DNA of 64,000 bases from Aporrectodea caliginosa (lineage: Eukaryota > Annelida > Clitellata > Crassiclitellata > Lumbricidae). Each line of letters starts with the position of its first letter. The first letter of the stretch is position 1. This document shows, in pieces, positions 30,561 through 42,829 of the stretch. The stretch covers positions 76,001-140,000 of the forward strand of contig JACEVL010000030.1 of assembly GCA_020284085.1 (NCBI GenBank). Reading direction: 5' to 3'. A model generated the notes under the pieces. The model was not told the DNA's origin. It did not search any database and was given only the letters and a program-made list of their open reading frames with translations. Made by a program: the position numbers and the translations under genes.

Positions 30561-31188
30561 CCGCATGCAAACTCACTGCGGGTACATCGGATAAGAACAA
30601 TCCAATAGTGTTAAATAAAAATATCACAATAATCAAAAAATTACAAGACATCATATTTTATATAAAAAAAGTTTCCTATCGACTTCCACAGTCATTGATG
30701 CTATACGATTACATTAAATCATACAAATATTATCCAGAAGAAACGATTGAATATAGACACCTTTAATAAGATGTATTATTAATTTACATAATCAGAAATT
30801 TCGTTACCTTGGCACTGATCTCAGTAACAACGTCGCATTTGGTGCCACACAATCTCGTTTAAGAACAGATGCCTTTTCCCCAACCAATATTTAACCCATT
30901 ATTTTCTCAGGGCCAGACCACATAACTTTAACCTTCCTGACAAAGACTCACGAAACTTTATATCTCGAATGTTATTCCCTAACTCTTACTAAGCTATTAC
31001 TTTATATTATATTATAGTATGTTATCTAGGTTTTCCATGTACACCTGTATACAGCGTTATGTTTGTTGTTAACACAATAAACGAATATAAGCGAACGAGA
31101 AACTACTGGAAAAAATAAATGTCGAGTTAGACACCTTTAATAAAAAGTTTCTGCTGATATATGATTTTCTCAGAAACAGCCAATTACA
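30561..31188 (+). repeat. Background repeat R
   Basis: Contains terminal-module variant 30676-30720 and segments shared with 53640-54050 and 60000-60360. 30850-31085 is AT-rich and without a second copy I could find. Confidence 0.5.
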
Positions 31189-31264
31189 GAGCTGTAATAT
31201 GCCAAAACTAATCTTTGTCGGCGGAAACGGCCTATGTTATCATAAGCTGCCGTTAAACTGTGGA
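31189..31264 (+). mobile_element. B element copy 3
   Basis: Near-identical to the copy at 756. Flanked by GCCAATTA on both sides, with an (AC)n tail. Confidence 0.72.
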
Positions 31265-32846
31265 CACACACGCCAATTATTCGCGCGTAGAGAAGTTCAG
31301 TTAGCAATTGTATTCAGAGTTTGACGACATTATTGTGGTATCAAAAGCAGTTTTACTGAAAGCAGTGCCAATATGGATGGTGTTTAGAATTGAAACGGCG
31401 ACTCGGCGAGTGAGGTAATGGGAAAAAGAGGAATCGGTATAGGATTCGTTAAAGTGTCGTAAAACAGTAACTATAGCCGACTGTGAGGCTATATAAGCCA
31501 TGATGTTCATACATCTCGCTTTGGCATTCTAAAGAATTTACCGACAATTGTAAACGCTTCCTAATCTTAACTCTTAGTATAAACTTCGAAAATGTTAAAC
31601 TAGACACCTCCAATTGGATGTGTCTTTTCTCTATATAAAATTATTCAGAACTCGCAGTTTTCTGAACTCTGCCACTGATCGTACTCTGTCAGTGCCAGTC
31701 CCAAGCCTAGATGAAGGAGGAGGACGACGCTAGTGATCTTTGTTATCACACAGTGTCGTTTAACTGAAACTATTAGGCTAATGCTGCTCGGCATGATGAA
31801 ATAGAGCAAAACCCGTTTATGGCAATCAAAAGAACCTTATGATCAACAAAATGGCCTTTTAGCCAAAGACAAGAAAAGAGTCAAATGGCCAAAAGAATTA
31901 TATATAGATATATATATATATATATATTTCGAATTTTTATTATATATATAAATATATACAAAAGTTCTTTTAGACATTAAAGCACTTGAAATGCTAAGGA
32001 GGGCGACGCTAATATTTTATTCTGACACAGCGTTGTTAAACAGCAACTAATCAACCGAACGGAATTGCCATTGCTGCCGCAAGATGTCGCTTAATACTGG
32101 ATCCCAAATCCAAAGTTAAGGATTTCCTACGGACGCATGAGCTAATCAAGATCCCAGCATTTAATTAATTCTTTTTCATATCCTCTCGCATCCGGTCATA
32201 AGTCGTCAAGTGTCAAAATTTCTGTCGTTTAAGACGTTAAAGCAGATGAAATACTAAACTCCAATTACACACCTTTAAAATGGGCATTATCTGCGGTATA
32301 TTTTTCAAAAGTTTTGACCTGCTAGATAACGCCAATCATCGTCGATATGACGGCGTCGTTAAATAAACGAATTTAAGTAAGTACCTGCTAGATATAATTA
32401 TTGATGGGTCACTGCTTTGTTGCCTCGTTATGTAGTCTACAATCTTCGTCGAAACCAAGTATGGATACAACTCATTGTTGTTATTATCTCCAACAAAAAG
32501 GGTTGTGACCTCTGTATCCACTCTTGCAGTGTATACTGGGTTGTCCATTAAGGGCGTCCGCGAATGGGGAAGGGAGGAGTCATGGGGAGGCGGACAATGG
32601 AAGAATATACCCACTGCAGACATAGGCATCTAAATGTGGTGTAGATAAGTACAACCTCTGCCTCTACACTAAACAAACTGTATTTGCATAGCGACCGTAG
32701 TATAACTGCGTCGATTTTAAAATAAATACTGGTAAAAAATAGAACAGAATAAAATGAGAATGGATATAAGGTAAATAAACAAGGAAATTTTTATGAGTCA
32801 TAGCTAGTCAAACGATGAAAACTTAGCAAAAATTTTCCTATCAACT
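31265..32846 (+). repeat. Background repeat R with a (TA)n palindrome
   Basis: Shared blocks with 54090-54420 and 57750-59250. 31900-31970 is a TA-rich palindrome between aaaagaa and ttctttt. At 32325-32365 the motif gccaatcatcgtcgatatg is one of a second set of short terminal motifs (also 47725-47768, and inverted at 56260-56300). No gene. Confidence 0.55.
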
Positions 32847-33364
32847 TTAACCCTCTAAGGGATATGGGACATATATGTCCCATGTCAGAAAAAAGTGCCT
32901 GGATTTATTAGATTGAACAAATTGGTTTGTTTAACGATTTTATTTATTTGTTCAGTATTTGATCAATCTAACTGTGACCTTTTCATGAGTTCCCACACAT
33001 TCTATGGGCCAGATATTTTTATTTAAAGATTATTAATTTTTTTAAATAAAATACAAACTTTGTCATTTTTTATTTTTTCTCACAGGGGAATAATACATTA
33101 CAAAACTTTTAAATAATGTACATCGACTCTTCACAAAAGAGGATATTCATTGACAAGAACCATTCCTTTCACAGTCTTGCAGATTTTGAAGAAAATCTTC
33201 ATGGGACATATATGTCCCATTGTCCGTTAGGCAATGTCATAAAATGCATGTACAAAATGCCTGTACATGAAAGGGCATTGTAAAAACGTACATATATGCA
33301 TTCATGCATACTTGCATTCGTACATACAAAACATATTAGACATACATATATTTATATATATATA

Positions 33365-33450
33365 TATACATACATACATACATACATACATACATACATA
33401 CATACATACATACATACATACATACATACATACATACATACATACATACA

Positions 33451-33483
<33 letters not shown>

Positions 33484-33830
33484 GCATGCATGGAGACATA
33501 CATAAATGCATTCACACTTACATAGACATATACATATGTACTTACATATATACATTCATATGTACATACATATATACATACATACATACATACATACATA
33601 CATACATACATACATACGTAGAAACATATGTACATGCATGCATGCATACATACATACATATATACATACATATATACATACATATACACATAAATACGTA
33701 CATACATATATATATACAGACATACATACACATACATACATAAATGCATGTATACATGTAAACTTACATCCATTCATCCATACTTACATACATACATACA
33801 TACATTCATACATCATACAAATATGCCTAG
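33365..33830. repeat. (CATA)n microsatellite
   Basis: Almost pure CATA/TATG repeats, giving long low-complexity open frames on both strands that are not genes. Confidence 0.95.
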
Positions 33831-34480
33831 GGACTGCAAGCATACAAGAGGTGACATTCAGTCCCTCCAAACAACGGAGAAGCAGATGAACTTTTTGATG
33901 TGGATGGACACAAAGGCTGTCCATCTCATATCCAATTCGGAACCATCCGCAGGTACAGAACCTATGGATAGACGTGAGAAGGTACCGCTGTGAAGGTTCT
34001 TATCAACGTTCCATCATGGGTGAAGGAATACAACAAATAATTATGTGGGAGGAGTTGATCTGGAAGACCAGCTCAAATCGTATTATGTAATAGAATTTGA
34101 TGCCGATAGAAGTATTATCTCAGAGTGATGTTTGATAGCCTGGTCGAAACAGTGGTGAATGGCTACTTGAATTACAATTCTCCCAACAGACACCAAAATA
34201 ACATATTTATAGTTCAGACAGCAGGTGGTTCGTGGTCTCATAGGTACTTGTACTTCCAGGAGGAATGCTTTTCCGACTGGAGCAATCAAAGAAAGGCGTC
34301 TCCAGTGTTGATACATAATCATTTGCCTCACATCTTGCCTGACAGGAAGAGATGTAAGCTTTGTCACAAGAGGGGCAAAGATAACCGGTCAAGATTTCAG
34401 TGTGCCACCTGTAGTGTTGTTCTATGTTTGCAAAGTGACCGTAACTGTTTCACGAAGTTCCACACTAACTATCTATATAT
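33823..34480 (+). pseudogene. piggyBac transposase, C-terminal remnant
   Basis: In two frames: first MWMDTKAVHLISN, resembling the W-x-D-x-K-x-V motif; then, after a stop and a frameshift, a GGVDLEDQLKSYY block as in the conserved GVD..DQ.....Y motif; then a C-terminal cysteine-rich finger (RCKLCHKRGKD..., C-x2-C, FQCATC, LC, CF..FH) ending near 34480. The N-terminal two thirds, with the first catalytic aspartates, are gone, so it is inactive. Confidence 0.8.
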
Positions 34481-34743
34481 CATATATGTTCAATTAAATT
34501 CGTTGCTACATGGTACATGATCATATTCTGACATTTAATCAGCATATCACAAAAATTTACTTTTACTGCCTAACGGACAATGGGACATATCTGTCCCATA
34601 AAATAAAAGTGACCAAAATGTAAATGTGTACTACTAAGCATAAAATAGACTACATTATGTTGACCGGAGAACCATAGACAATGTATTTGCATTAGTTGTG
34701 AACATTTTGCAGACCAAAAAAATCTTGTCCCTTAGAGGGTTAA

Positions 34744-34768
34744 CGGTCTTCGATGCTACACAATGACT
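34744..34768 (+). repeat. Spacer of host repeat between two TTAA elements
   Basis: About 25 bp of an R terminal module (cggtcttcgatgctac...) with a TTAA on either side. Confidence 0.6.
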
Positions 34769-34772
34769 TTAA

Positions 34773-35799
34773 CCCTAAATGGTTCCTTGGGGTGCAATCT
34801 GCACCCCATGGCCGTTTCAATGGCTACTCACGTGTTATTATTAAAATGTAAGCAGTTATCTTCTAGGACATTGTAAGTGTACCATTTTCTCCTATAGTCA
34901 TGCATAAAACGATCAAAAAAGAGTTGACGTTAATTTTTGCCAGCTCAGGTTCATCGGGGGTGCAAATTGCACCCCCAAATTATGACGTTGATATGATGAC
35001 AAATTCAGGTAATTAGTGCTAATTAAACTTACTGCAATAATTTGTTATGTCATTATATTTTAGAACACTTCCTGATATTAGTTTGACCATTTTAGAATTC
35101 ATTTATTTTGTTTTGCTTACATTTCAAGTAGTAGAAAATAAATAACACCATGGCTAGGTATTCCACAGCTGAAGCTCTTCGACTGATTATGGAAGAGGAT
35201 ACAGAAGTTGATGAAGACAGTGTAGTGAAGATGGAGATTATTTGCCTGAAGTTGGTACTGCCTCTGATAACGAAGATCATGTGTCCGAGGAATTCGACGA
35301 ATCAGAAGATGTCAGTGCGTCTGACGAAGAACAGGTAAATGAACCATCGACTACACGGAATACAAGAGGAAGAGGTTTGGACAAGCCAGCCCTGCTCAGA
35401 AGACCGATCATGGATGCAATCCAACTTATAGAACTAGACTCTGGATAATTCGAAGCAGGAACTGAGATACCAGCTAAAGTGAAGAGGACACAGCTGGGGA
35501 CGTTGTCATCTGTGTCCGCGCGAGTTTGACAGGAAGACACGCAAATTCTGCGATAAGTGCTGTAGGCCTGCTTCTGCGGCACACTCTGTCAAGTGTACTG
35601 TGTGACAAATGTATGTAACTGAACGATTTAGATATGTCATTTGGAGAAAAAAACTGAACAGTATGTTTATATAAAATACATGGTATTCGATTACCGGTAG
35701 ACAGAGCGTATCCTTGATTTATATTCTCAAATAAATAGGGGGTGCAGTTTGAACCCCAAGGACCTGGAACGTAACTTCCTGACATGGACCCATTGAGGG
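34773..35799 (+). mobile_element. piggyBac-type element 2, internally deleted, 1,027 bp
   Basis: TTAA at 34769-34772 and 35800-35803. Ends CCCTAAATGG and CCATTGAGGG (partly inverted), each followed inward by a G/C palindrome (ggggtgcaatctgcacccc; ggggtgcagtttgaacccc). Confidence 0.82.
35150..35608 (+). pseudogene. piggyBac transposase remnant, both ends joined by deletion
   Basis: The N-terminal part starts MARYSTAEALRLIMEED and runs into an acidic region after one frameshift (SEEFDESEDVSASDEE, 35242-35448). The DDE core is deleted. The C-terminal finger follows at about 35485-35608 (RCHLCPREF, KTRKFCDKCC, AAHSVKC, then stop). This is a classic internal-deletion derivative that needs transposase in trans. 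Confidence 0.78.
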
Positions 35800-35803
35800 T
35801 TAA

Positions 35804-36189
35804 ACGATAACAATATTGGCTGAAATAAACGATTGGATATAGACACCTTTATTAATACATAATCATAAATTGCACTATATTGACACTGAGCACTGCAACA
35901 CGCTTTTGATAGCAACAAGATGTAGTTATAGAAACTACTGGATGAATAAAATTTCGAGTTAGACACCTTTAATTAGAAGTTTTTGTTTATGTATCTATTC
36001 TTCAGAAATACCGTAAGCTAGTAGTAACTAAGCAGTTGAAGTCTAGCTAACGATAGAATCCTGAGTGTAACGACTTATTGTGGTATCAAATGCCGTCAAA
36101 TCTGTAAATATTTAATTACTCTAAATACTCTTTTACTAATACATTGTTATTATGCAATTACATGTATGTACTGTGTTGCAATGTTAATA
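35804..36189 (+). repeat. Background repeat R
   Basis: Host module continues (acgataacaatattggctg...), matching 53820-54100 and 60050-60420. No gene. Confidence 0.6.
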
Positions 36190-36324
36190 ATACTAATAAT
36201 AATGTTAATAATACTAATAATAACCGTTTCAACGCGGTTGCCTTCCAGGGCACCATGTCGAGGTTGCCAGGCGCTGAGGAGCGTCCACCTCAACAACACT
36301 AAGCTTTACCGTGTTTTAACAATG

Positions 36325-36377
<53 letters not shown>

Positions 36378-36382
36378 TAATA
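36190..36382 (+). pseudogene. LINE tail copy 1 in (AAT)n stack
   Basis: Begins after TAATAATAA; encodes only the last residues (RFNAVAFQGT) of the LINE C-terminus at about 36224-36255, a short 3' UTR, and an (AAT)n tail at 36335-36382. Confidence 0.6.
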
Positions 36383-36791
36383 ACGGCAGCGACGGCGGGC
36401 GCGGCAGCCGAGATCGCCACGGACAGGAAAATGACCAAGTACAATGCACTCTTAAACACGCACTTTTTCGTGCCTCTAGCTCTCGAGACCTTAGGTCCAA
36501 TTAACACCACTGGCCAAAACTTTATATCAGATCTAGGTCGTAGTCTGACGCTGTCCACAGGAGACAAGAGAGAGACCTGCTTCTTGCTGCAGCGTCTCTC
36601 TATAACTATCCAGCGGTTCAACTCGGTGGCTTTCCGCGGCACTTTAGCGGAGCCAGACCTTAGGGAGATGTGACACTAACGGCACTTATGACGCTCATTT
36701 TAGACAGCTACTGCATCCTTGTCTATTGTAGCTTTCAGTATTGATGTTGATTGATGGAGAGAATAAATATAGATAATAATAAAAAAAAAAA

Positions 36792-36868
<77 letters not shown>

Positions 36869-36878
36869 TAATAATAAC

Positions 36879-36960
<82 letters not shown>
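36383..36960 (+). pseudogene. LINE tail copy 2 in (AAT)n stack
   Basis: Starts exactly at the end of the previous AAT array. Frame AGAAAEIATDRK...FFVPLALETLGP...FLLQRLSITIQRFNSVAFRGT, stop near 36673, then a 3' UTR and an A-rich (AAT)n tail to 36960. It aligns with the longer copy at 37511. Confidence 0.68.
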
Positions 36961-36962
<2 letters not shown>

Positions 36963-37225
36963 GCTGGCACACAGAATCACTGCAGTTTGTCCAAGAACTA
37001 GGACGCAAGATCTCAGCAGCGACAGGCGACCAGCGTGAGACTAGTCATCTTCTACAACGCTTATCAGTCGCCCTACAAATTGGAAACGCTCTATCTGTTT
37101 TAGGCACCACAGATTGCAACAACAGTAGCCCAGGACTGATCGAAGGCTTCTAAATATTGAAAACAGTTACTTTTAATCAGTCTGTACATAAGTTTGTTGG
37201 CTTTATGAAGAAATAAATTTGCTTC

Positions 37226-37302
<77 letters not shown>

Positions 37303-37328
37303 TAGCGATAATGAAAATGATGATGATG

Positions 37329-37424
<96 letters not shown>
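36961..37424 (+). pseudogene. LINE tail copy 3 in (AAT)n stack
   Basis: Starts at the end of the tail of copy 2. Frame with FVQELGRKISAATGD and HLLQRLSVALQIGNA, stop near 37153, 3' UTR, then an (AAT)n tail 37227-37424 with a few GAT interruptions. It is more diverged from copies 2 and 4 than they are from each other. Confidence 0.65.
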
Positions 37425-37426
<2 letters not shown>

Positions 37427-37510
37427 CCTATCAACTTCGACGGTCAATGATGCTATAAAAAAGACTATAAACGATTAAAAATATTAGCTGAAATAAACGA
37501 TTGAATTAAG
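37425..37510 (+). repeat. Background repeat R module
   Basis: Matches 60001-60100 (cctatcaacttcgacggt... aaacgattaaaaatattag). Confidence 0.6.
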
Positions 37511-38070
37511 ACACCTTTTAATCACACGCGCGGGATTCCCAAATATCAAGGAACCACCCGGATTATCTAGATCGGATGGCAGACGCCCGGATGGTCTCAC
37601 GCTGATTCCATGGCGCAGAGGACGGAGTCTCATCTGGGACTCAACGGTGATCGACACCGTGGCTCCGTCATACCTCCAGGCGACATCTGCGTCGGCGGGC
37701 GCGGCGGCGGAGGTGGCAGCCACCAGGAAGAACGCTAAATACATCCAGCTGGCAGGCACCTATTTCTTTGTTCCTCTGGCCTTCGAGACCATGGGCCCCA
37801 TTAACAGCAATGGAATGGATTTTGTTAAGGACTTGGGACGCCTCGTAACCCAAACCACCGGGGACCCTAAAGAAACTAGTTACCTTTTTCAACGCTTGTC
37901 AGTCTGCATCCAGCGATTTAACGCCGTTGCCTTCAGAGGCACCTTTGAGCAGCAAGAACTTGTTGAGTGAGCGGCCGTTCCAGACCCCACGTCTTCGGAC
38001 ATAGTTTTCATAGCCTGAGGGAATAGAACTACCTCGGGCCAAAAAAAAAATAAATAAATAAAAAAAAAAA

Positions 38071-38159
<89 letters not shown>

Positions 38160-38160
38160 T
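37511..38160 (+). pseudogene. LINE tail copy 4, fullest C-terminal endonuclease-like fragment
   Basis: Open frame from about 37511 to the stop at 37968: KEPPGLSRSDGRRPDG, then LIPWRRGRSLIWDSTV, AATRKNAKY, FFVPLAFETMGP and YLFQRLSVCIQRFNAVAF. The RPDG...WDSTV...K order resembles the PD-(D/E)xK restriction-like endonuclease at the C-terminus of R2/R4/Dong-type LINEs. This is an inference from motifs. The 3' UTR ends with a cctgaggg/cctcgggc hairpin (38018-38040), followed by A-rich and (AAT)n tail. Confidence 0.62.
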
Positions 38161-38390
<230 letters not shown>

Positions 38391-39178
38391 TATTACTATT
38401 ATTCAACTTTGGTTTTTCAATAATACATATTACATATGGTGTGGTTTGGTTACTGTATCACAGTAGCTAATATGTTGCATAATACTGCAGTACTGTGTTG
38501 CAATGCAGGTTACTGAAATATTCATAAACAACTTCTTATCAATTGTTGATTTTTGAATATGTTATGTCATAATAACAAGAACTGATTATAAATTTGACTG
38601 ATGTGAGAAAATTTTAAATATTACCTATTGGTAAATGAATTTCTGTTATTACCATATTATTGTTATTCAACTTTGGTTCTTCAATATAAGATATGATTTG
38701 GTTTGGTTACTGTATTACAGTAGCTACTATGTTGCATGATACTCAGTACTGTGTTATACTAAGAGATCTGTGATTATAATTTTAATCTATTGAAACTATA
38801 CTTTAAACAATTATAATACATGTATGCTTTGTTACTGAATGAACTTGTATTACATGTATAGTATGTTAGATACATGAACAGTTTAAAAGAGTACTTCGTA
38901 AAAATTGTATATGGATCAATTGCTGTATAGTTACATAACATTGTTTAATTTGCATGGAATCTTTGTGTCAGAATATAGAAATCATAGACAGAATAAGATG
39001 AACTACTTTGTGTTACAAAAATATTGAATATTAGTGAAATTGTAAAGCTCTGTTTGACACATTTGATGGTGTCATTCGGACGCTATAAGTTTCTTGTAAT
39101 CATTGAATTGTATCTTTCCTGTATTGTCGTCAGCGGCCTTTGATGTCATAAGACGACGTTAAACGTTGGTATAATAAT
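38391..39178 (+). repeat. 3' UTR of an I-type LINE relative
   Basis: No coding. The last 120 bp (39050-39165) are clearly related to the 3' end of the LINE at 7923-12632, including the stem-loop at 39124-39164 (GTCGTC/GACGAC). Internally, 38391-38500 and 38651-38757 are an approximate tandem duplication. Probably a severely 5'-truncated insertion. Confidence 0.62.
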
Positions 39179-40765
39179 AAGCCTAGTACAGTTATAACTT
39201 ACTAGATGAAGATTAGTTAGCGATTGACTCCAGAGTTCAACGACTTAAATAGTGCGGCATCAAAGGCCTTTTACTGAAAGCTGTGCCAATATGGATGGTG
39301 TTTAGAATTGAAACGGCGAGTGAGGTAATTGGAAGAGCATAGGATTTGTGAAAGTATCGTTAAACCGTAACTGGCCGATTATGTGACAACAAGGCATGAT
39401 GCTCATATTTCTCGCTTTACCGATTGCTATACCGATTCTGTACCGGTTGAAAGGTAGCCTAAGGCAAGGTCGACGACAACGACCTACGTAGTTATAAGAT
39501 GTCGTTAAACAATGGATTACCACTACTACTACTACTACTCGGCATGATAAGTGAGGTCGCTGAGCACTTAAAGTGAGGTCAAGGAAACGGGATAGCCAAC
39601 TTCGCCACTACCCACACTCTGTCAGTGCCGGTCCCAAGCCTAGAGAAAGAAGGAGGGCGACGCCAATAATCTTTGTTATGAAACAACGTCATTAAACAGC
39701 AAATAGCCAACCAAACGGCCCTGCCATTGCTACCGTAAGATGTCGTTTAAAACTGCGTAATAATTTCCAAAATAGATATTTGCTACAGTCGCCCGTGATA
39801 GTAATTGTAAAACGCCCGCATTTTAATTATTATTTCGTTTTTATCAATCGCTTTCAATCGTAAGATGTCAACTGTCGAAACCTCCGTCGTCTCAGACTGA
39901 AACACATGACATACCAAACTTCAATTATACACCTTTAAAACGCGGGCTGTGTTAGGTACATATATCAATCGGGTTCATTTGTTTGATAATAAGATTTTGG
40001 TATTAGTTGAGCACTTTCTTTATGACTCTGAACTCGCCGGCATCTCGAACGGTACAATTTAGTTGCAAAATTCTTCTGCCACCGCTGCTTTATCTATAAA
40101 TAGGCCTTTACTTATCGTCAGGCTTTTGGAATCATCTCCTGAAAGATCTCCAGTTCGTTCATCCCTCTCCCGCGCCTGTCAATCTGATCACCCTCTCCAA
40201 CTGCCCTCTCTTCTGCAGCATTTCACTGAATACCAGTCGCAATATTAAGCTACACTTAAACACCTTTGACTCGCTTTTCCTGTCGTTATATAGGGTAGAG
40301 TGGGGCAAAACGCCCTTTTAATGACTTTTACGAACGATTTCATGTTTGTTCAGATTTGTGCAAGTATGTTGTGACGTTTGATTTGTTTCTGCCTTTGGGC
40401 GTAATAAAGTACTGAATAAATTGGCGGGTATAACGTTATAAAGTAGAATAATTAGCCTATGTACAGTTGTACACTCTTCGACGAAACCGATTAGAGTTGT
40501 AACTGTAATTGTAATTGTAGTTGAACATTTATATAACGCCAGTCAGAGAGTCAGTGACGCTCCCGACCCAAGGCAGTGCTATCACTAACAAATAAGACAG
40601 TCTACAGAACTTATTGCTGTGAGATCAAATTGAAAAGGTTGTGGCCTCTGAATCGGCCTCATGCAGTGTGCACTGGGTTGGACGTCCGGAAATAGAGAGG
40701 CAGGTAGCGACTTTAAGAGTCGGGCGCCCTGCATGTAGCTACATGCAGCAATAGTGGCATGCAAA
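39179..40765 (+). repeat. Background repeat R
   Basis: Same order of blocks as 12633-13700 and 60395-61560. Terminal module at 39468-39515. A perfect palindrome tgcatgtagctacatgca lies at 40732-40749. No gene. Confidence 0.68.
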
Positions 40766-41335
40766 ATCGAATCCTGTAATAACTTGTAATCATTTGTATG
40801 TAGAAATAAGTCGCGAGAACTTGACAAAGTCTTTGCCTATCAACTTCAACGACCTTTAATTCTATAAGCTGCCGTTAATTAAACAGTAGACTATTCGATG
40901 ATCTCGCTAAACACCTTTTGAACATTTTCCACAAAAGCTATATAGGGCTATGCTGTGTCAATCGCTTATTATAACTTAGAAATCATCTTTGTTTTAACAC
41001 AGCGTCGTTACACAGCAAGTAATCAACCAAACATTCTTGTCATTGCTGTCGTAAGATGTCGCCTAACACATGGTCATCATTTCCAAAGTAAGGATTTCCT
41101 ACAGACGTATGTTCTAATTATAAGTCGTCCGCATTCTATTATTTCGTTTTCATCGCTCACAGTCATGACCAGTCAAGAGTCAAAACTTCTGTCGTTTAAG
41201 ACTGAAGCGCATGAAACACTAAAAATCACTTTACACACCTTTTAAAACGTGAATAATCCCATGTATATATTTCAATTTCATTCAGCTGTTGGATACTCGA
41301 CCAACACTTTTGACCCACATATGTACATGTACAAT
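40766..41335 (+). repeat. Recent duplicate of 52362-55850 with internal deletion
   Basis: 40766-40979 matches 52362-52575 with no difference I can see, and 40980-41335 matches 55495-55855 closely. About 2.9 kb present at the other locus is missing here. Confidence 0.8.
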
Positions 41336-42074
41336 CTTCGCCATAAGTAGTAGGGTGGAGTGAAAAAAGCGAAAATGAGAAATTCAAAAAGTAATAGCAA
41401 CCAAAAGTTGCCTTATGGTATGGGCTCAAAAATGTCGAAAAGTTTTTAAAATTTTTAATGTCTTGATGCTCCCCAAGAGGGCCAAAGTTACGAAAAATAG
41501 CGTTTTTTCGAGAAAATCGCAGGTTTTCTTTAAAATATTTCTAATTGAAAACTAATTAACTGTCATTCAATATACCGTTGGAAAGAGCTCTTAAAACTGA
41601 ATGAAATGATGTATTAATTTCCAGAATATTCCCGTATTTATAGAAGTTATTAACTTTTACCATTTCCCATGTTTCGCGACATGTCGTTTAGTCTGAAAAC
41701 GGTTAAACACTAATAACTTTTTTACCCTTCGAGATATTTCAACCGATAGTATGTCATTCGATTCATCCCTGGACCGCCGTTCCAACGGTACATTGTGATG
41801 CGGGATTATTTAACAGGACACATTTGTTTTAAATTTTTTACAGTTTTGGTACAGTTTTGTTTGCAATCTTTCTTTGATTCTGTTGTCATTTAAGCTGTAT
41901 GAACACTTTGTCCGATGAATTGAGCGCTAGGAACATTCCATTTTGTTCATGAATAATTGCGAAATGTCGAAGCATAAAAGCTACAATGCCTACGCGTTCT
42001 AAAACATAGTTTTCGATGTTCCAAGACAAACAGGAAGTAGGGCAGACTATTCTACCCACGTTTGAGAAATGTAT

Positions 42075-42440
42075 CTCTGTTCAACTACCTCGATCTTCAC
42101 TCTCTAATGCCTTCTTTTCCGTCTCAATTTAGGAAATCTTTTATGCAGATATATTTCATGGTGTTGACTGTGGCCATGTCACTCTACTCTTCCTCTTTGA
42201 CATCAGTACCGCTTTTGACAATGTTGATCACACCATCCTCTTAGACCTGCTGTCTAGGTCGTTTGGGATTTTTGACTCTGCTATTCTTTGATTCTATTCA
42301 TTCCTAACGGATCGCTCTGTTTCTGTAGTTTTCGGTCCTACCCGCTCTTCCTGTGTCCATTTGTCTTATGGCTTACCTCAGGGCCCTGTCCTTGTTCCCC
42401 TTCTGTTCATCTTGTATACTCGGATCTAGCTAGGGTTCTT
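42075..42440 (+). pseudogene. LINE reverse transcriptase fragment inside the fold-back element
   Basis: Plus strand encodes LFDISTAFDNVDHTILLDLL, SRSFGI and, after frameshifts, LPQGPVLVPLLFILYT, i.e. RT motifs around the A and B regions of a CR1-like LINE. Stops and frameshifts show it is dead. Confidence 0.65.
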
Positions 42441-42829
42441 GGTCCACTCGGTGTCCTTTTCCACCAAAATGCTAATGACACGGGTTCTTTAATTCATTGT
42501 CGATCCTGTTCTCTCTCTATCACTATTTCAAGGCCTAGTGTACTTTAGTTTATTCTTTCCATAGCCTTTGGTCCCCTCGGTCTTCGGCCTGTAGCCATTT
42601 GGCTAACTGTCCCTGGAATGCGGACCTATATGTGAGCCATAGGTCTATATAGGAATTTCGCTTTTATTGGTCCTCCAGCTGAAACCGACTGCCTCAGTCC
42701 CTTATGATTGACTTCCTTTCTCTTTCCTCTGACCAGTTACTCAAGCACATGAAACCTATCTTTTTGTCAGTGAATATACTGCCTGGGTCGGGAGCGCCTC
42801 TGATTTTAAGTGGCGCTTAAGTAGAAACA

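Larger units (their letters stand above)
32851..34739 (+). mobile_element. piggyBac-type element 1, degraded, with a (CATA)n expansion
   Basis: Bounded by TTAA (32847-32850 and 34740-34743) with terminal inverted repeats CCCTCTAAGGGA. Both ends carry subterminal palindromes gggacatatatgtccc and an inverted gtccgttaggcaatg motif (33223 and 34568). A 460-bp (CATA)n array (33365-33830) occupies the middle. Confidence 0.85.

Noticed and set aside
33365..33830. CRISPR-like regular repeats
   Set aside because: The array is a simple 4-bp microsatellite without spacers, in a eukaryotic context.
33267..33889. Long open frames of YIHT and MYVC repeats on both strands
   Set aside because: They are translations of the (CATA)n array; no non-repetitive coding sequence is involved.
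36695..37447. Long poly-L, poly-I and poly-Y open frames
   Set aside because: Translations of (AAT)n/(TTA)n tails.
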